From VFBF01 sp964530695 (lineage in GTDB: Bacteria; Pseudomonadota; Alphaproteobacteria; Caulobacterales; Aquidulcibacteraceae), in the NCBI GenBank assembly GCA_964530695.1, contig CAZGYQ010000006.1, positions 3,029 to 67,028 of the forward strand: 64,000 bases of DNA. The letters run 5' to 3'. The position numbers and the translations under genes were made by a program. Positions within the stretch are counted from its first letter, which is position 1, and every line of letters starts with the position of its first letter. Of this stretch, positions 50,971-60,161 are shown in pieces. The notes beneath the pieces were generated by a model, which saw only the letters and a program-made list of their open reading frames with translations, ran no database searches and was not told the DNA's origin.

Positions 50971-52974
50971 ATGACCGCAAGATTTCTGCTGGCGATTTTC
51001 TTCGCGCTTGCGCTCGGCGCGCCCGCCGTCGCCCAGCCGCCGCCGGCTTCGGTCTATGGTCGGCTTCCCAGCATGGACGACGTGGCGATCTCCCCCGATG
51101 GGCGCCACGTCATCGTCGTTGTGAACGCCGACAGCAATTCGTACGCGCAAATCTACGATATCGACGCCCAGCGAGCCGCCTTCGCAGTCAGACCGCCGGA
51201 AGACCACATCCTGCGGGGCGTCGGCTGGGCCAGCGAGTCGATCGCCACCTTCGTCATCAGCAAGACGCTGACAAGCGATCAGGCGACGGCGGCGGGGTAT
51301 GAGCGGCGCGGCGCGCAGCGGCTCTTCGAATACTACCGCGTCGGCACTCTCTCTCTGGCAGACAGGCGCATGAGGCTCATGATGGAGAAGGAGAGCGCGA
51401 GCTGGGCGGCTTCGCGGCTCGATGATCTTCAGGCGCCCATCGTCGGCGATCCCGGATTCGGCCGCATGCTCGGGCGCACATCGCCCACGCGCGACGGACG
51501 GCTGGCGGTCTTCCGCGTCAACCTGCTCACGGGCGACGGCCGCATCCAGCAGAGCGCATCGCCGGACAGCTGGGACATGCTCCTCGACGAGTCCGGCCGG
51601 CTCGTGGCGCGCACGGAGTCGCAGGAGAACACCAACCGCTGGAAGCTGTTCTCGGTCCAGGGCGACGCTGAACGGCAGATAGACGAAGGCGAGTCGGAGA
51701 CCGGCGCGCCGCCGCCCCTTCTCGGATTGCTCGCGGACGGACGTCTCGCGACCCTTGAGACGCCGGAAGGCGGCGACCGGGTTGGGCTCTATGGCGTGGA
51801 TCTCGCGACGGGCGCCCATACCCTCGTCCACGAGGCCCTGCGCCACGACACAACCAGCGCCATCGCCGATCCCTGGACGCGGCGCATTGTCGGCGCGCAG
51901 TGGACCGAAGATCTGCCGAAACAGCACTTCTTCGAACCGGGTCTCGCCGCCATCGCCGGAGACGTGACGGCGACGTTCGCTGGAGGCTATGGGCTGGTGC
52001 TGTCCTGGTCGCGCGACATGCGACGCATCCTCGTATTTGGCGAGGCCCCTGGAAACGCCGGCTCCTACTATGTCTATGAACCAGCGGAAAAACGCCTCCG
52101 GAAGCTCGGCGCCCTCTATCCCGAATTGCCGCCGGAAGGCGTTTCGTCGGTTTCAGGCATTACCTACCCCGCCCGCGACGGTGTGCGCATACCGGCCTAT
52201 CTGACCGTCCCCAACGGACTGGAGCCGCGCAACATGCCGCTTGTCGTGCTCGTCCACGGCGGCCCGCATTCGCGTGATTCCTGGACGTTCAACTGGTGGG
52301 CCCAGTTCATCGCCTCGCGCGGCTACATGGTGCTGCAACCAAATTTCCGGGGCTCCAGAGGGTACGGCGAGGCATGGCTGGAAGCAGGCCGGCGCGAATG
52401 GGGCGGCCGCATGCAGACCGACGTCGAGGACGGCGTCGCCGCGCTGGTGCGCACCGGCCGGGTCGATGCGAAGCGGGTGTGCATCGTCGGCGCGAGCTAC
52501 GGCGGCTATGCCGCACTCGCGGGCGTCACGCTCACGCCCGAACGCTACGCCTGCGCGGTGAGCATCAACGGCGTGTCGGACCTGTCGCTGATGCTCCGGC
52601 AGGAAATGCAGGGAGATGCAAATGGCCCGAGCGCTGACTTCTGGCAGCTTTCGATTGGCAATCGCGCGGAAGACGCCGCGCGCATCCGCGCCGTCTCGCC
52701 GGCGAATCTCGCGGCCAACGTAAGGGCGCCAGTGTTGCTGATGCACTCGACGGAAGATTCAGTCGTGCCGCCGGAGCAGACGAAAATCATGGCGCGACGC
52801 CTGCGCGATGCGGGAAAGCCGCCGCGCGTGGTGGTGCTGACCGGAGACGACCACTGGCTGTCCGCCGCCGCGACGCGCACGCAGATGCTTGAGGAGATCG
52901 AAACGTTCCTCGCCCAGAACCTCGGCGTCACGACACCGGCCGTGACGACGCCGCCTGCAGCGACGCCGCCATGA
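50971..52974 (+). CDS. S9 family (prolyl oligopeptidase-type) peptidase
   Basis: The 667-residue exported protein has a signal peptide (LLAIFFALALGAPAVAQ). A beta-propeller-like N-terminal part includes SMDDVAISPDGRHVIVVV. The alpha/beta hydrolase domain has PLVVLVHGGPHSRDSWTFN, catalytic Ser509 in GASYGGYAAL, Asp596 in HSTEDSVVPPEQ and His628 in GDDHWLS. Such enzymes cleave oligopeptides in the periplasm. The C-terminus ends in a Pro/Thr-rich repeat (TTPAVTTPPAATPP), of unknown use. ATG at 50971 starts right before the signal peptide; 7 further codons are open upstream. It is convergent with the next gene. Confidence 0.9.
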   Translation: MTARFLLAIFFALALGAPAVAQPPPASVYGRLPSMDDVAISPDGRHVIVVVNADSNSYAQIYDIDAQRAAFAVRPPEDHILRGVGWASESIATFVISKTLTSDQATAAGYERRGAQRLFEYYRVGTLSLADRRMRLMMEKESASWAASRLDDLQAPIVGDPGFGRMLGRTSPTRDGRLAVFRVNLLTGDGRIQQSASPDSWDMLLDESGRLVARTESQENTNRWKLFSVQGDAERQIDEGESETGAPPPLLGLLADGRLATLETPEGGDRVGLYGVDLATGAHTLVHEALRHDTTSAIADPWTRRIVGAQWTEDLPKQHFFEPGLAAIAGDVTATFAGGYGLVLSWSRDMRRILVFGEAPGNAGSYYVYEPAEKRLRKLGALYPELPPEGVSSVSGITYPARDGVRIPAYLTVPNGLEPRNMPLVVLVHGGPHSRDSWTFNWWAQFIASRGYMVLQPNFRGSRGYGEAWLEAGRREWGGRMQTDVEDGVAALVRTGRVDAKRVCIVGASYGGYAALAGVTLTPERYACAVSINGVSDLSLMLRQEMQGDANGPSADFWQLSIGNRAEDAARIRAVSPANLAANVRAPVLLMHSTEDSVVPPEQTKIMARRLRDAGKPPRVVVLTGDDHWLSAAATRTQMLEEIETFLAQNLGVTTPAVTTPPAATPP

Positions 52975-52985
52975 CCGCCCTCGAT

Positions 52986-53351
52986 TCAGCTCGCCTTCTT
53001 GCCGAAGAGCTTGCCGAAGATGCCCTTTGCGGCTTCGCCGCCGATGTTGCCGACGGCAGCCATGGCCTGATCCTTGGCGCTATCGATCGCGTCGCCGACG
53101 GCGCCTTCGCTCAGGAGCTTTTCCTTGCCGGTCTCGATCAGCTTGGCGAGCATCGAGGAGATCACGTCTTCGGTCAGGCCGGTGTCCGCCGCCGCCGCCT
53201 TGATCGCGAGATCCTTGCCGCCGCCGATGTGCTGCGAAAGCGCCTTGGCCACACGCACCGACTGGTCCTTGTCGAGGCCCACGGGTTCGCCCGCCTGCGC
53301 GGCGAGATCGTCGCCAAGGGAAGAGAGAATTTTCGAGATGTCGATGGCCAT
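52986..53351 (-). CDS. Small protein of unknown function, possibly DUF937-like
   Basis: The 121-residue soluble protein is helical and rich in Ala, Gly, Lys and Asp. It opens with MAIDISKILSSLGDDLAAQAGEPVGLDKDQSVRVAKALSQH and ends in a Gly-Lys-Phe stretch (GGEAAKGIFGKLFGKKAS). It resembles DUF937 proteins in general character, but I cannot confirm this by eye. ATG at 53351 is used; the longer open frame starts with Arg-rich sequence. It is convergent with the S9 peptidase. Confidence 0.65.
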   Translation of the reverse strand: MAIDISKILSSLGDDLAAQAGEPVGLDKDQSVRVAKALSQHIGGGKDLAIKAAAADTGLTEDVISSMLAKLIETGKEKLLSEGAVGDAIDSAKDQAMAAVGNIGGEAAKGIFGKLFGKKAS

Positions 53352-53447
53352 GGCGGAACCCCTGCGGTGTCGGCGGCGATGTGAACGGCGCTGGACTAGC
53401 ACCGCGCACTGTCTAGGGCTCGTTTCGAGATGGTAACGTGACGTCCG

Positions 53448-53660
53448 TCACGCCTTCTTCAGAAATTCCGTGCGCAGCACGAGGCCCTTCACCTTCTCGG
53501 CGTTGCACTCGATCTCGGCGGGATCGTCCGTGAGACGGATGTTCTTGACCACCGTCCCGCGCTTCAGCGTGACGGATGTGCCCTTCACTTTCAGGTCCTT
53601 GATAAGGTGGACGGTGTCGCCGTCGGCGAGGATGTTGCCGTTGGCGTCGCGGGTTTCCAT
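53448..53660 (-). CDS. PhnA-domain protein (YjdM C-terminal type)
   Basis: The 70-residue protein is a single PhnA C-terminal domain (DANGNILADGDTVHLIKDLKVKG; GTVVKNIRLTDDPAEIEC; VLRTEFLKKA). The longer E. coli YjdM also has an N-terminal zinc ribbon, which is missing here; short versions are common in alphaproteobacteria. Despite the name the domain has no proven link to phosphonate use. A single small gene with no nearby partner. Confidence 0.85.
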   Translation of the reverse strand: METRDANGNILADGDTVHLIKDLKVKGTSVTLKRGTVVKNIRLTDDPAEIECNAEKVKGLVLRTEFLKKA

Positions 53661-53697
53661 GAGTCGATCCTAACCTTTTTGAAGTGTGATCCCGTGC

Positions 53698-54234
53698 TCA
53701 ACCAGAATAGACGAACGCCGCCCGATACTCTCCCGGCATAAATATAAACAAGTCGCCGCCACACCCGCCCAAGGCATAGTAGCTTCCCGTTTCTACAAAC
53801 GCGCGATCCAGCATTCTCTGTAGGTTCGGCGGCAGGTCAAAGCCAAATCCGTAGCGATTCAGATAGCCATCGAACGTCGTCGCCTGATTTACCGATGTAA
53901 CCCCCTCGCCCGCAATACCTCCAGCGACAGGTGTTTCATGCCACTCACGGTAGCTGCTACAGCCGCGCGAGACCGGAAGGTCGTGAAGAAAGGAAAGCGC
54001 ATCCTTCTCCAGCGCATCAGCCGTTTTATGGGAAATCGAAAAAACAATCACACCCGCCTCATTGCCGCCTGGGCCGAAGCCGAAAGCCTGCCCCTGCTTG
54101 TAGACGACGCGACCGACTCCCGCGCGCGGCGGAACGGAACGATAGGCAATGACAGTATCGATCAGCATCCAACCGCCGACGACCAATACCAAACACACAA
54201 GAATGGCGCGCGCGCGAGGGTCGAGGGTCGGCAC
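53698..54234 (-). CDS. Small membrane-anchored protein of unknown function, low GC
   Basis: The 178-residue protein has one N-terminal membrane helix (about residues 10-28, AILVCLVLVVGGWMLIDTVIA) and a soluble domain with Cys in RGCSSYREW and GGCGGDLF. I do not recognise the family. The coding DNA is visibly poorer in GC than both neighbours (roughly mid-50s percent by eye versus about 66%) and uses AT-ending codons more often, which suggests recent transfer. It begins 7 bp after the ispG stop, so it may be co-transcribed with ispG. Confidence 0.65.
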   Translation of the reverse strand: MPTLDPRARAILVCLVLVVGGWMLIDTVIAYRSVPPRAGVGRVVYKQGQAFGFGPGGNEAGVIVFSISHKTADALEKDALSFLHDLPVSRGCSSYREWHETPVAGGIAGEGVTSVNQATTFDGYLNRYGFGFDLPPNLQRMLDRAFVETGSYYALGGCGGDLFIFMPGEYRAAFVYSG

Positions 54235-54241
54235 GGACAGC

Positions 54242-55372
54242 TCAGACGATTTCGGCCGGTGGGGCGTTCCGCATCGCTTCCGCCCGCTTCTCGACGAGTT
54301 CGACGATGTGATCCACCATCGCCTCGTTCGAGACCTTGTGATCCGGTTTCCCGCTCACATACATCATGCCGCTCCCGGCGCCGCCGCCGGTGAAGCCGAG
54401 ATCGGTCATCAGCGCCTCGCCCGGGCCGTTCACGACGCAGCCGATGATCGAGAGCGTGATCGGTTCGGCGATGTGCGCAAGACGCGACTCCAGCTTCTCC
54501 ACCGTGTCGATCACGTTGAAGCCCTGCCGCGCACAAGAGGGACACGCGATGATGTTCACGCCGCGGCTGCGCAGGCCGAGCGACTTGAGCAGATCGTGAC
54601 CGACCTTTACCTCTTCCACCGGATCGGCGGCGAGCGAGACGCGGATCGTGTCGCCGATCCCGGCCCACAAGAGCGCGCCCATGCCGATGGACGACTTCAC
54701 CGTGCCCATGCGCAGCGCGCCCGCCTCGGTGACGCCCACATGCAGCGGCGCATCGGTCGCTTCGGCGAGTTGCTGGTAGGCCGCGACCGCGAGGAAGACG
54801 TCGGACGCTTTCACGGAAATCTTGTACGCGTGGAAATCATGCTCCTCGAGCATGGCGGCGTGGCGCAGCGCGCTCTCGACCATCGCCTCCGGACAGGGCT
54901 CGCCGTACTTCTCCAGCAGTTCGTTCTCGAGCGAACCGGCGTTCACGCCGATGCGCATGGAGCAGCCGTGATCCTTCGCCGCCTGCACGACCTCCTTCAC
55001 CCGCGCGGAGGAGCCGATGTTGCCGGGGTTGATGCGCAGGCAGGCCGCGCCGGCGATCGCGGCCTCGACGCCGCGTTTGTAGTGGAAGTGGATGTCGGCG
55101 ACGATCGGCACGCTGACCGCCTTCACGATCGCCGGCAGCGCCGCGGTCGATTCCTGGTCCGGACAGGAGACGCGCACGATGTCGGCGCCCGCCTCCTCCA
55201 TCCGCAGGACCTGCGCGATCGTCGCCTGCGCGTCGGAGGTCAGCGTGTTCGTCATCGACTGCACGGTGATCGGCGCGCCGCCGCCCACCGGGACCCTGCC
55301 GACGTGAATCCGCCGCGAGACGCGCCGTTCGATGCGCCGCCAGGGGCGGATATGGTGCAGGTCGGCCGTCAT
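54242..55372 (-). CDS. ispG: 4-hydroxy-3-methylbut-2-enyl diphosphate synthase IspG (GcpE)
   Basis: The 376-residue protein opens with RRIHVGRVPVGGGAPITVQSMTNTLT and contains SCPDQESTAALPAIV, LRINPGNIGS, and the iron-sulfur Cys residues in IACPSCARQGFNVIDTVEKLE and IGCVVNGPGEA. It makes (E)-4-hydroxy-3-methylbut-2-enyl diphosphate in the MEP isoprenoid pathway. The next gene downstream is a small membrane protein of unknown role; rodZ lies 68 bp upstream on the same strand. Confidence 0.97.
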   Translation of the reverse strand: MTADLHHIRPWRRIERRVSRRIHVGRVPVGGGAPITVQSMTNTLTSDAQATIAQVLRMEEAGADIVRVSCPDQESTAALPAIVKAVSVPIVADIHFHYKRGVEAAIAGAACLRINPGNIGSSARVKEVVQAAKDHGCSMRIGVNAGSLENELLEKYGEPCPEAMVESALRHAAMLEEHDFHAYKISVKASDVFLAVAAYQQLAEATDAPLHVGVTEAGALRMGTVKSSIGMGALLWAGIGDTIRVSLAADPVEEVKVGHDLLKSLGLRSRGVNIIACPSCARQGFNVIDTVEKLESRLAHIAEPITLSIIGCVVNGPGEALMTDLGFTGGGAGSGMMYVSGKPDHKVSNEAMVDHIVELVEKRAEAMRNAPPAEIV

Positions 55373-55440
55373 GGAATCTCTTCGCCGCGTCGGCTGATAC
55401 TTAGGCGCAGCGGAGCCGGGACGCTACCGTGGCGCGGCGC

Positions 55441-56301
55441 TCAGCCCTCGCCGACCGGCGCCGTGGGCGCGGGCGGCGTCGCCGCGATCCTGTCGACCTG
55501 ACGGCCGAGGACGGGAGCCCCCGCGTCGCCCAGCAGGCCGACGAGCGCGCCGTTCAGCAACACCTCGAACGCGCCGCCGTCCTTGGCATGCAGCGTCCAG
55601 TTGCCGCCGACGTCAGGGCGGTAGGTCTCGCCCGCCTGGATGGTGCGCGAGACAAAAATGGTGCCGTCGGGTCCGCGCACCTCAAGCCACGCGGGAACCG
55701 TCGCGCGTATCTCGACCACCTGGGTGGACAGCCCGCCCCAGGGATCTTCAGCCACCGCCGGTGCCGGCGCGGCGGGAATGGCCGCCTCGGCGCGTTCGGT
55801 TCGGGTCTGCGCCGGCGCGGGGGGCGCTTCGGTCGAGCCGTCCTGCATCGCCCGCCAGCCGACGAAGGCCGCGCAGACAACCGCGAGCGCAGCTGCGGCG
55901 AGCCAGGGACGTTCCGGCGCCGGCTTGGAGTCCGGGTTGCGGATCTGGTCGCCGGCGTCCTCGCGCAGGCGCGCGCTCTCGTTTTCGTACTGGAAAAGCA
56001 GTTCCTCGCCGGTCATGCCGAGAAACTTCACGTAGCTGCGGAGGTAGGCCTTGGCGTAGGCCTTACCGGGAATGAGATTGACGTTCATCGTCTCGAGGGC
56101 GGCGATGTACTCCACGCGGATGCGGGTCTTGGCCGCCACCTGCTCGAGCGAAAGGCCCTGCGCTTCGCGCGCGGTGCGCAGCTTCGTGCCCGCTCTCATG
56201 TTCGGCTCCATGGCGGGAAGGACAGCCGCAGGGCGGGCTTGAGGGCGCGCGGCGGGCGTTTCATTTCCGTCATGAGGAGCGCCTGGAGGAGGATTGAACA
56301 T
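55441..56301 (-). CDS. rodZ: Cell-shape protein RodZ (helix-turn-helix plus DUF4115)
   Basis: This 286-residue protein has a proline-rich leader (residues 1-30), an XRE-type helix-turn-helix (about 35-95, GTKLRTAREAQGLSLEQVAAKTRIRVEYIAALE), a single membrane helix near 131-148 (WLAAAALAVVCAAFVGW) and a periplasmic DUF4115 domain (about 190-265, TVPAWLEVRGPDG...YRPDVGGNWTLHAKDGG). This domain order is diagnostic of RodZ, which links MreB to the cell envelope. Two later ATGs (56211 and 56199) would drop the leader and are possible starts. The rodZ-ispG neighbourhood is common in proteobacteria. Confidence 0.92.
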   Translation of the reverse strand: MFNPPPGAPHDGNETPAARPQARPAAVLPAMEPNMRAGTKLRTAREAQGLSLEQVAAKTRIRVEYIAALETMNVNLIPGKAYAKAYLRSYVKFLGMTGEELLFQYENESARLREDAGDQIRNPDSKPAPERPWLAAAALAVVCAAFVGWRAMQDGSTEAPPAPAQTRTERAEAAIPAAPAPAVAEDPWGGLSTQVVEIRATVPAWLEVRGPDGTIFVSRTIQAGETYRPDVGGNWTLHAKDGGAFEVLLNGALVGLLGDAGAPVLGRQVDRIAATPPAPTAPVGEG

Positions 56302-56447
56302 GGTCTCTTGTTTCCGTCGGCAGTGCGCCGCACGCCGTCGCAGTGAAATTTAAGCAAGTTCCGCGCCGCGTTCATCCTACTCACATGCGGCAGGTCATTC
56401 AACGATACGTCTGGTTAATCCCGCGTTCACTGCAGCGGACGAGACGC

Positions 56448-58712
56448 TCAGAGTGCGACGCCCTCGCGCTTGGCCCAGGCGCTCAGTTCGGGGCGCAGCG
56501 ACGTGTTGTGCGACTTCAGCAGGCTCTCCAGCTCCGCATGCGCGGCCTGCGCATCGAGGCTGCGGAGCATTCGCTTGACCGGCCCGATGCCCGCCGCCGG
56601 CATGGACAGCCTGTCATATCCGAGCGCGATCAGGGTCATCGCCTCCAGCGGCTTGCCGGCCGCCTCGCCGCAGACAGACAGGGGCAGCCCCGCCTCGGCG
56701 GCCTGTTCGCGGATGAAACGCAGGAACTTGAGCGCCGGCGCGCTGAGGATGTCATAGCGGTCGGCGACGCGCGGATTGCTGCGGTCGGCGGCGAAGAAAT
56801 ACTGCATCAGGTCGTTGGTGCCGATGCTGAGGAAGTCGGCCTTTCCCGCCAGCATGCCGATGGCGAAGGCGATGGCCGGCGCCTCGATCATCACGCCGAC
56901 CTCGAGCTTCGCCGGGCCGTTGCGCTTGCGCGCCTGGGCGACGGCGAGTTCCTTCTCGACGATGTCGCGCGCGTCGATGAACTCCTGCGGCACGGTGACC
57001 AGCGGGAACATGATGCGCAGGTGCTTGCCTTCGGCCGCCTCGATGAGCGCGCGCACCTGCGTGCGCAGCAACGCCGGACGTTCCAGCCCGATGCGCAGCG
57101 CGCGCCAGCCGAGCGCCGGGTTTTCCTCCCGCTCCGTCGGCACATAGGAGAGCACCTTGTCGCCGCCGACATCGAGCGTGCGGAAGGTGACGGGACGGTC
57201 CCCCGCCGCTGCGAGCACATCGCTATAGAGCTTGATCTGTTCGCTGGTGCGCGGAAGCCGCTCGGACACCATGAACTGGAACTCGGTGCGGAAGAGGCCG
57301 ATGCCCTTGGCCGCCGTGTCGCCGAGATGCTGCACATCGAGCATGAGGCCCGCGTTCAGCAGCAGCGCGATTTCCGCGCCATCGCGCGTGACGGCGGGAT
57401 CATCGCGCTGGCGGGCGAACTCCTCGGCCTGCGCGGAGCGCAGTTCGAGGCGTTGTTCGTAGGCGACGACGACTTCCGGCTCCGGCCGCAGACGCGCCTC
57501 GCCGCGTTCGCCGTCGAGCACGATGCGGTCGCCCGCTTCCACGCGCGCGCCGATCTGCGTCAGACGCCCGACCATCGGAATCCCGAGCGCCTTGGCGATG
57601 ATGGTGGCGTGCGATGAAGCGCCGCCCTCTTCCAGCGCCACGCCCTTGAGGCGATCGGCGCCGTAGTCCAGAAGCTCCGCAGGACCGATGTCGCGGGCGA
57701 TGAGGATGGCGTCCTCCGGCAGCGACAGCTTGTCGTCGCCGTCGGGCGAAGCGAGCGCGCGCATCAGCCGGTTATCGAGATCCTCCAGATCGTGCATCTG
57801 GTCGCGCATGTAGGCGTCGCGCGCGGCCTGCATCTTGGCGCGGTGCTCGGCGCGGGCGCGTTCGGCCGAGGCTTCCGCGGACAACCCGTCGCGCACGGCG
57901 CGCTTCAGGCGCGCTTCCCAGGAACGATCGTTCGCCAGCATCCGGAACGTTTCGAGCACTTCGCGCGATTGCCCGGAAAGCCTGCCCGGATCGCTTTCAA
58001 TGTGCTCGTCGATGGTCTTGCGCACGCGCGCGAGCGCCGCATCGAGGCGCGCCTCTTCCTTGACGGGATCGTCGGAGAACGCACGCCCTAGCGGCGCGTG
58101 CGGTTCGTGCAGCACCGCGCGGCCGATGGCGAGGCCGTCTGCAAACGCGCGCCCCACAAGCCGCTCGGGACGGCTCGGGCGGACTTCGACTTCCTGCAGG
58201 CCCGTGAGATCGCCGAAGCTGCCCGCCGCCACCATCTCCATGAGCACCATGGCGACGATCTGCAGCGACTCGACCTCCTCCTCGCTGTAGACCCGCGCCG
58301 CGCGGTTCTGCACGACGAGCACGCCGAAGACGCGCTCGGACCGCACGATGGGCACGCCGAGAAATGCGTTGAACGGATCCTCGCCGGTTTCCGGACGATA
58401 GGAAAAGCGCGAGTGATGCGGCGCGTCGGCGATGTTCAGCGGACGGGCGGTTTCCGCCACGAGCCCGACGAGACCTTCATTTTCCTTCAGCCGCGTGCGG
58501 TGAACCGCCTCGGGCTTGAGGCCCTCGGTCGCGAACAGCTCGTGGATGATGCCGCGCTTCAGGTAGATCGAGCACACGTCGGCGACCATCGTCGAGGCGA
58601 TCATGGTCACGAGGCGGTTGAGCTTCGCCTGCGCCGTGTCGGACGTGTTCGTGATCTCGCGCAGCTTGCGCACGAGCACGCGCGCCGCGCCGGGGGCGGG
58701 CGTGGCGTTCAT
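56448..58712 (-). CDS. ptsP: PEP-protein phosphotransferase PtsP (EI-Ntr)
   Basis: The 754-residue protein has an N-terminal GAF domain (about residues 20-165) and then the enzyme-I core: an N-terminal domain with phospho-His368 in GGASSHATIIAKALGIP, and a PEP-binding barrel with TLDVGGDKVLSYVP, EFQFMV and CGEAAGKPLEAMTLIALGYD. It phosphorylates the NPr/PtsN branch that controls nitrogen and potassium responses and, in Caulobacter, links glutamine level to ppGpp. It lies 3 bp from lysC on the same strand, so they form one operon. This pairing is common in alphaproteobacteria. Confidence 0.97.
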   Translation of the reverse strand: MNATPAPGAARVLVRKLREITNTSDTAQAKLNRLVTMIASTMVADVCSIYLKRGIIHELFATEGLKPEAVHRTRLKENEGLVGLVAETARPLNIADAPHHSRFSYRPETGEDPFNAFLGVPIVRSERVFGVLVVQNRAARVYSEEEVESLQIVAMVLMEMVAAGSFGDLTGLQEVEVRPSRPERLVGRAFADGLAIGRAVLHEPHAPLGRAFSDDPVKEEARLDAALARVRKTIDEHIESDPGRLSGQSREVLETFRMLANDRSWEARLKRAVRDGLSAEASAERARAEHRAKMQAARDAYMRDQMHDLEDLDNRLMRALASPDGDDKLSLPEDAILIARDIGPAELLDYGADRLKGVALEEGGASSHATIIAKALGIPMVGRLTQIGARVEAGDRIVLDGERGEARLRPEPEVVVAYEQRLELRSAQAEEFARQRDDPAVTRDGAEIALLLNAGLMLDVQHLGDTAAKGIGLFRTEFQFMVSERLPRTSEQIKLYSDVLAAAGDRPVTFRTLDVGGDKVLSYVPTEREENPALGWRALRIGLERPALLRTQVRALIEAAEGKHLRIMFPLVTVPQEFIDARDIVEKELAVAQARKRNGPAKLEVGVMIEAPAIAFAIGMLAGKADFLSIGTNDLMQYFFAADRSNPRVADRYDILSAPALKFLRFIREQAAEAGLPLSVCGEAAGKPLEAMTLIALGYDRLSMPAAGIGPVKRMLRSLDAQAAHAELESLLKSHNTSLRPELSAWAKREGVAL

Positions 58713-58715
58713 CCG

Positions 58716-59996
58716 TTACGCGGCATCGAGGCCGTAGGCGGTGTGCAGCGCGCGCACGGCGAGTTCGACGTACTGGGAATCGATGATGACGGAGATCTTG
58801 ATCTCCGACGTCGCGATGACCTCGATGTTGATCCCCTTCGCGGCGAGCGCCGAGAACATGGTGCGGGCCACGCCGACCTGGCTTTTCATGCCGATGCCGA
58901 TCACGCTCACCTTCGCCACGTCGCGCTTGATGTGCAGTTCGTCGAACACGATCTTCTCGCCCGCAGCATGCAGGATTTCGTCGGCGCGGGGCGCGTCGCG
59001 GTCGGGACACGTGAACACGATGTTCTGCTTGCCTTCCTGGCGCGACTGGCTCTGGACGATCATGTCGACGTTGATGTTGGCGTCAGCAAGGCGGCCGAAG
59101 ATGTCCGCCGCGACCCCGGGCGCGTCGACCACGCCGATCAGCGACACCTTCGCTTCGTCGCGCGAATAGGCCACGCCCGACACGATCTGCTTTTCCACGA
59201 TCTCTTCCTCGTCACATACGATGGTGCCGGCGTTGGGTTCGCCCGGCTCCACGAAACTCGACAACACCCTGACCGGCACGCGCTGCGCCATGGCGAGCTC
59301 CACCGAGCGCGTCTGCAGCACCTTGGCCCCGAGCGAGGCCATCTCCAGCATTTCCTCGTAGGAGATCTTGTCGATCCGCCGCGCTTTCGGAACGATCCGC
59401 GGATCGGTCGTGTAGACGCCGTCGACGTCCGTGTAGATGTCGCAGCGATTGGCCTTCAGCGCCGCCGCGATCGCCACCGCGGAGGTGTCCGAGCCGCCGC
59501 GCCCGAGGGTCGTGATGCGATCGTCGGCGGTGATGCCCTGGAAGCCGGGGATCACGGCCACCTCACCTGAATCGATGGCGCGCGCGAGATCGCCGTTCTC
59601 GTCGATCGTATCGATGCGCGCCTTGGCGTGCGCGACGTCGGTGCGCAGCGGCATCTGCCAGTTCTGCCAGGAGCGCGCCGGAATGCCCAGCTGGCGCAGC
59701 GCGAGCGCGAGAAGCCCGGTCGTCACCTGCTCGCCGGTGGAGACGATCACGTCGTACTCGTCATCGAAGCCGGGGCCGCCCGCCGCCGGGCCGTTCGCGG
59801 TCTCGCCGCCGGCGTCGCGGGCGAGCTTCACCAGCCGGTCGGTCTCCCCCGACATGGCCGAGACGACGACGGCGATGCCCTTCGCCTTGCCATCGGGCCC
59901 GGGCTTGCGCTCCGCCGCCACGATCCGCGCCACGCGCCGGATCCGTTCCACGTCGCCCACCGACGTGCCGCCGAATTTCATCACCACACGCGTCAT
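58716..59996 (-). CDS. lysC: Aspartate kinase LysC
   Basis: The 426-residue protein has a kinase domain with VMKFGGTSVGDVERI, VVVSAMSGETDRL, GRGGSDTSAVAIA and the DVDGVYTTDPRIVPKARRIDKISY segment. Two ACT domains follow (ASLGAKVLQTRSVELA; SRQEGKQNIVFTCP; VSVIGIGMKSQVGVARTMFSAL). It makes aspartyl phosphate, the entry to lysine, threonine and methionine synthesis, and is feedback-controlled through the ACT domains. It precedes ptsP by 3 bp and is divergent from ubiG with 165 bp between the starts. Confidence 0.96.
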   Translation of the reverse strand: MTRVVMKFGGTSVGDVERIRRVARIVAAERKPGPDGKAKGIAVVVSAMSGETDRLVKLARDAGGETANGPAAGGPGFDDEYDVIVSTGEQVTTGLLALALRQLGIPARSWQNWQMPLRTDVAHAKARIDTIDENGDLARAIDSGEVAVIPGFQGITADDRITTLGRGGSDTSAVAIAAALKANRCDIYTDVDGVYTTDPRIVPKARRIDKISYEEMLEMASLGAKVLQTRSVELAMAQRVPVRVLSSFVEPGEPNAGTIVCDEEEIVEKQIVSGVAYSRDEAKVSLIGVVDAPGVAADIFGRLADANINVDMIVQSQSRQEGKQNIVFTCPDRDAPRADEILHAAGEKIVFDELHIKRDVAKVSVIGIGMKSQVGVARTMFSALAAKGINIEVIATSEIKISVIIDSQYVELAVRALHTAYGLDAA

Positions 59997-60161
59997 TGCG
60001 CCGACCGCTTACGTCCTTCGCCAGGATTGGGGAACGACCGTCATAGCCGATCCGCGCCGGGAGAAACACCTGAATGGAAAATAGCAGGCCCCAGCGCGCC
60101 CTTCTGCCGCAAAACCGGGCGCGTTGCTTGACCGCCAACGCCCGGAGGCCAATGTCCCGAC

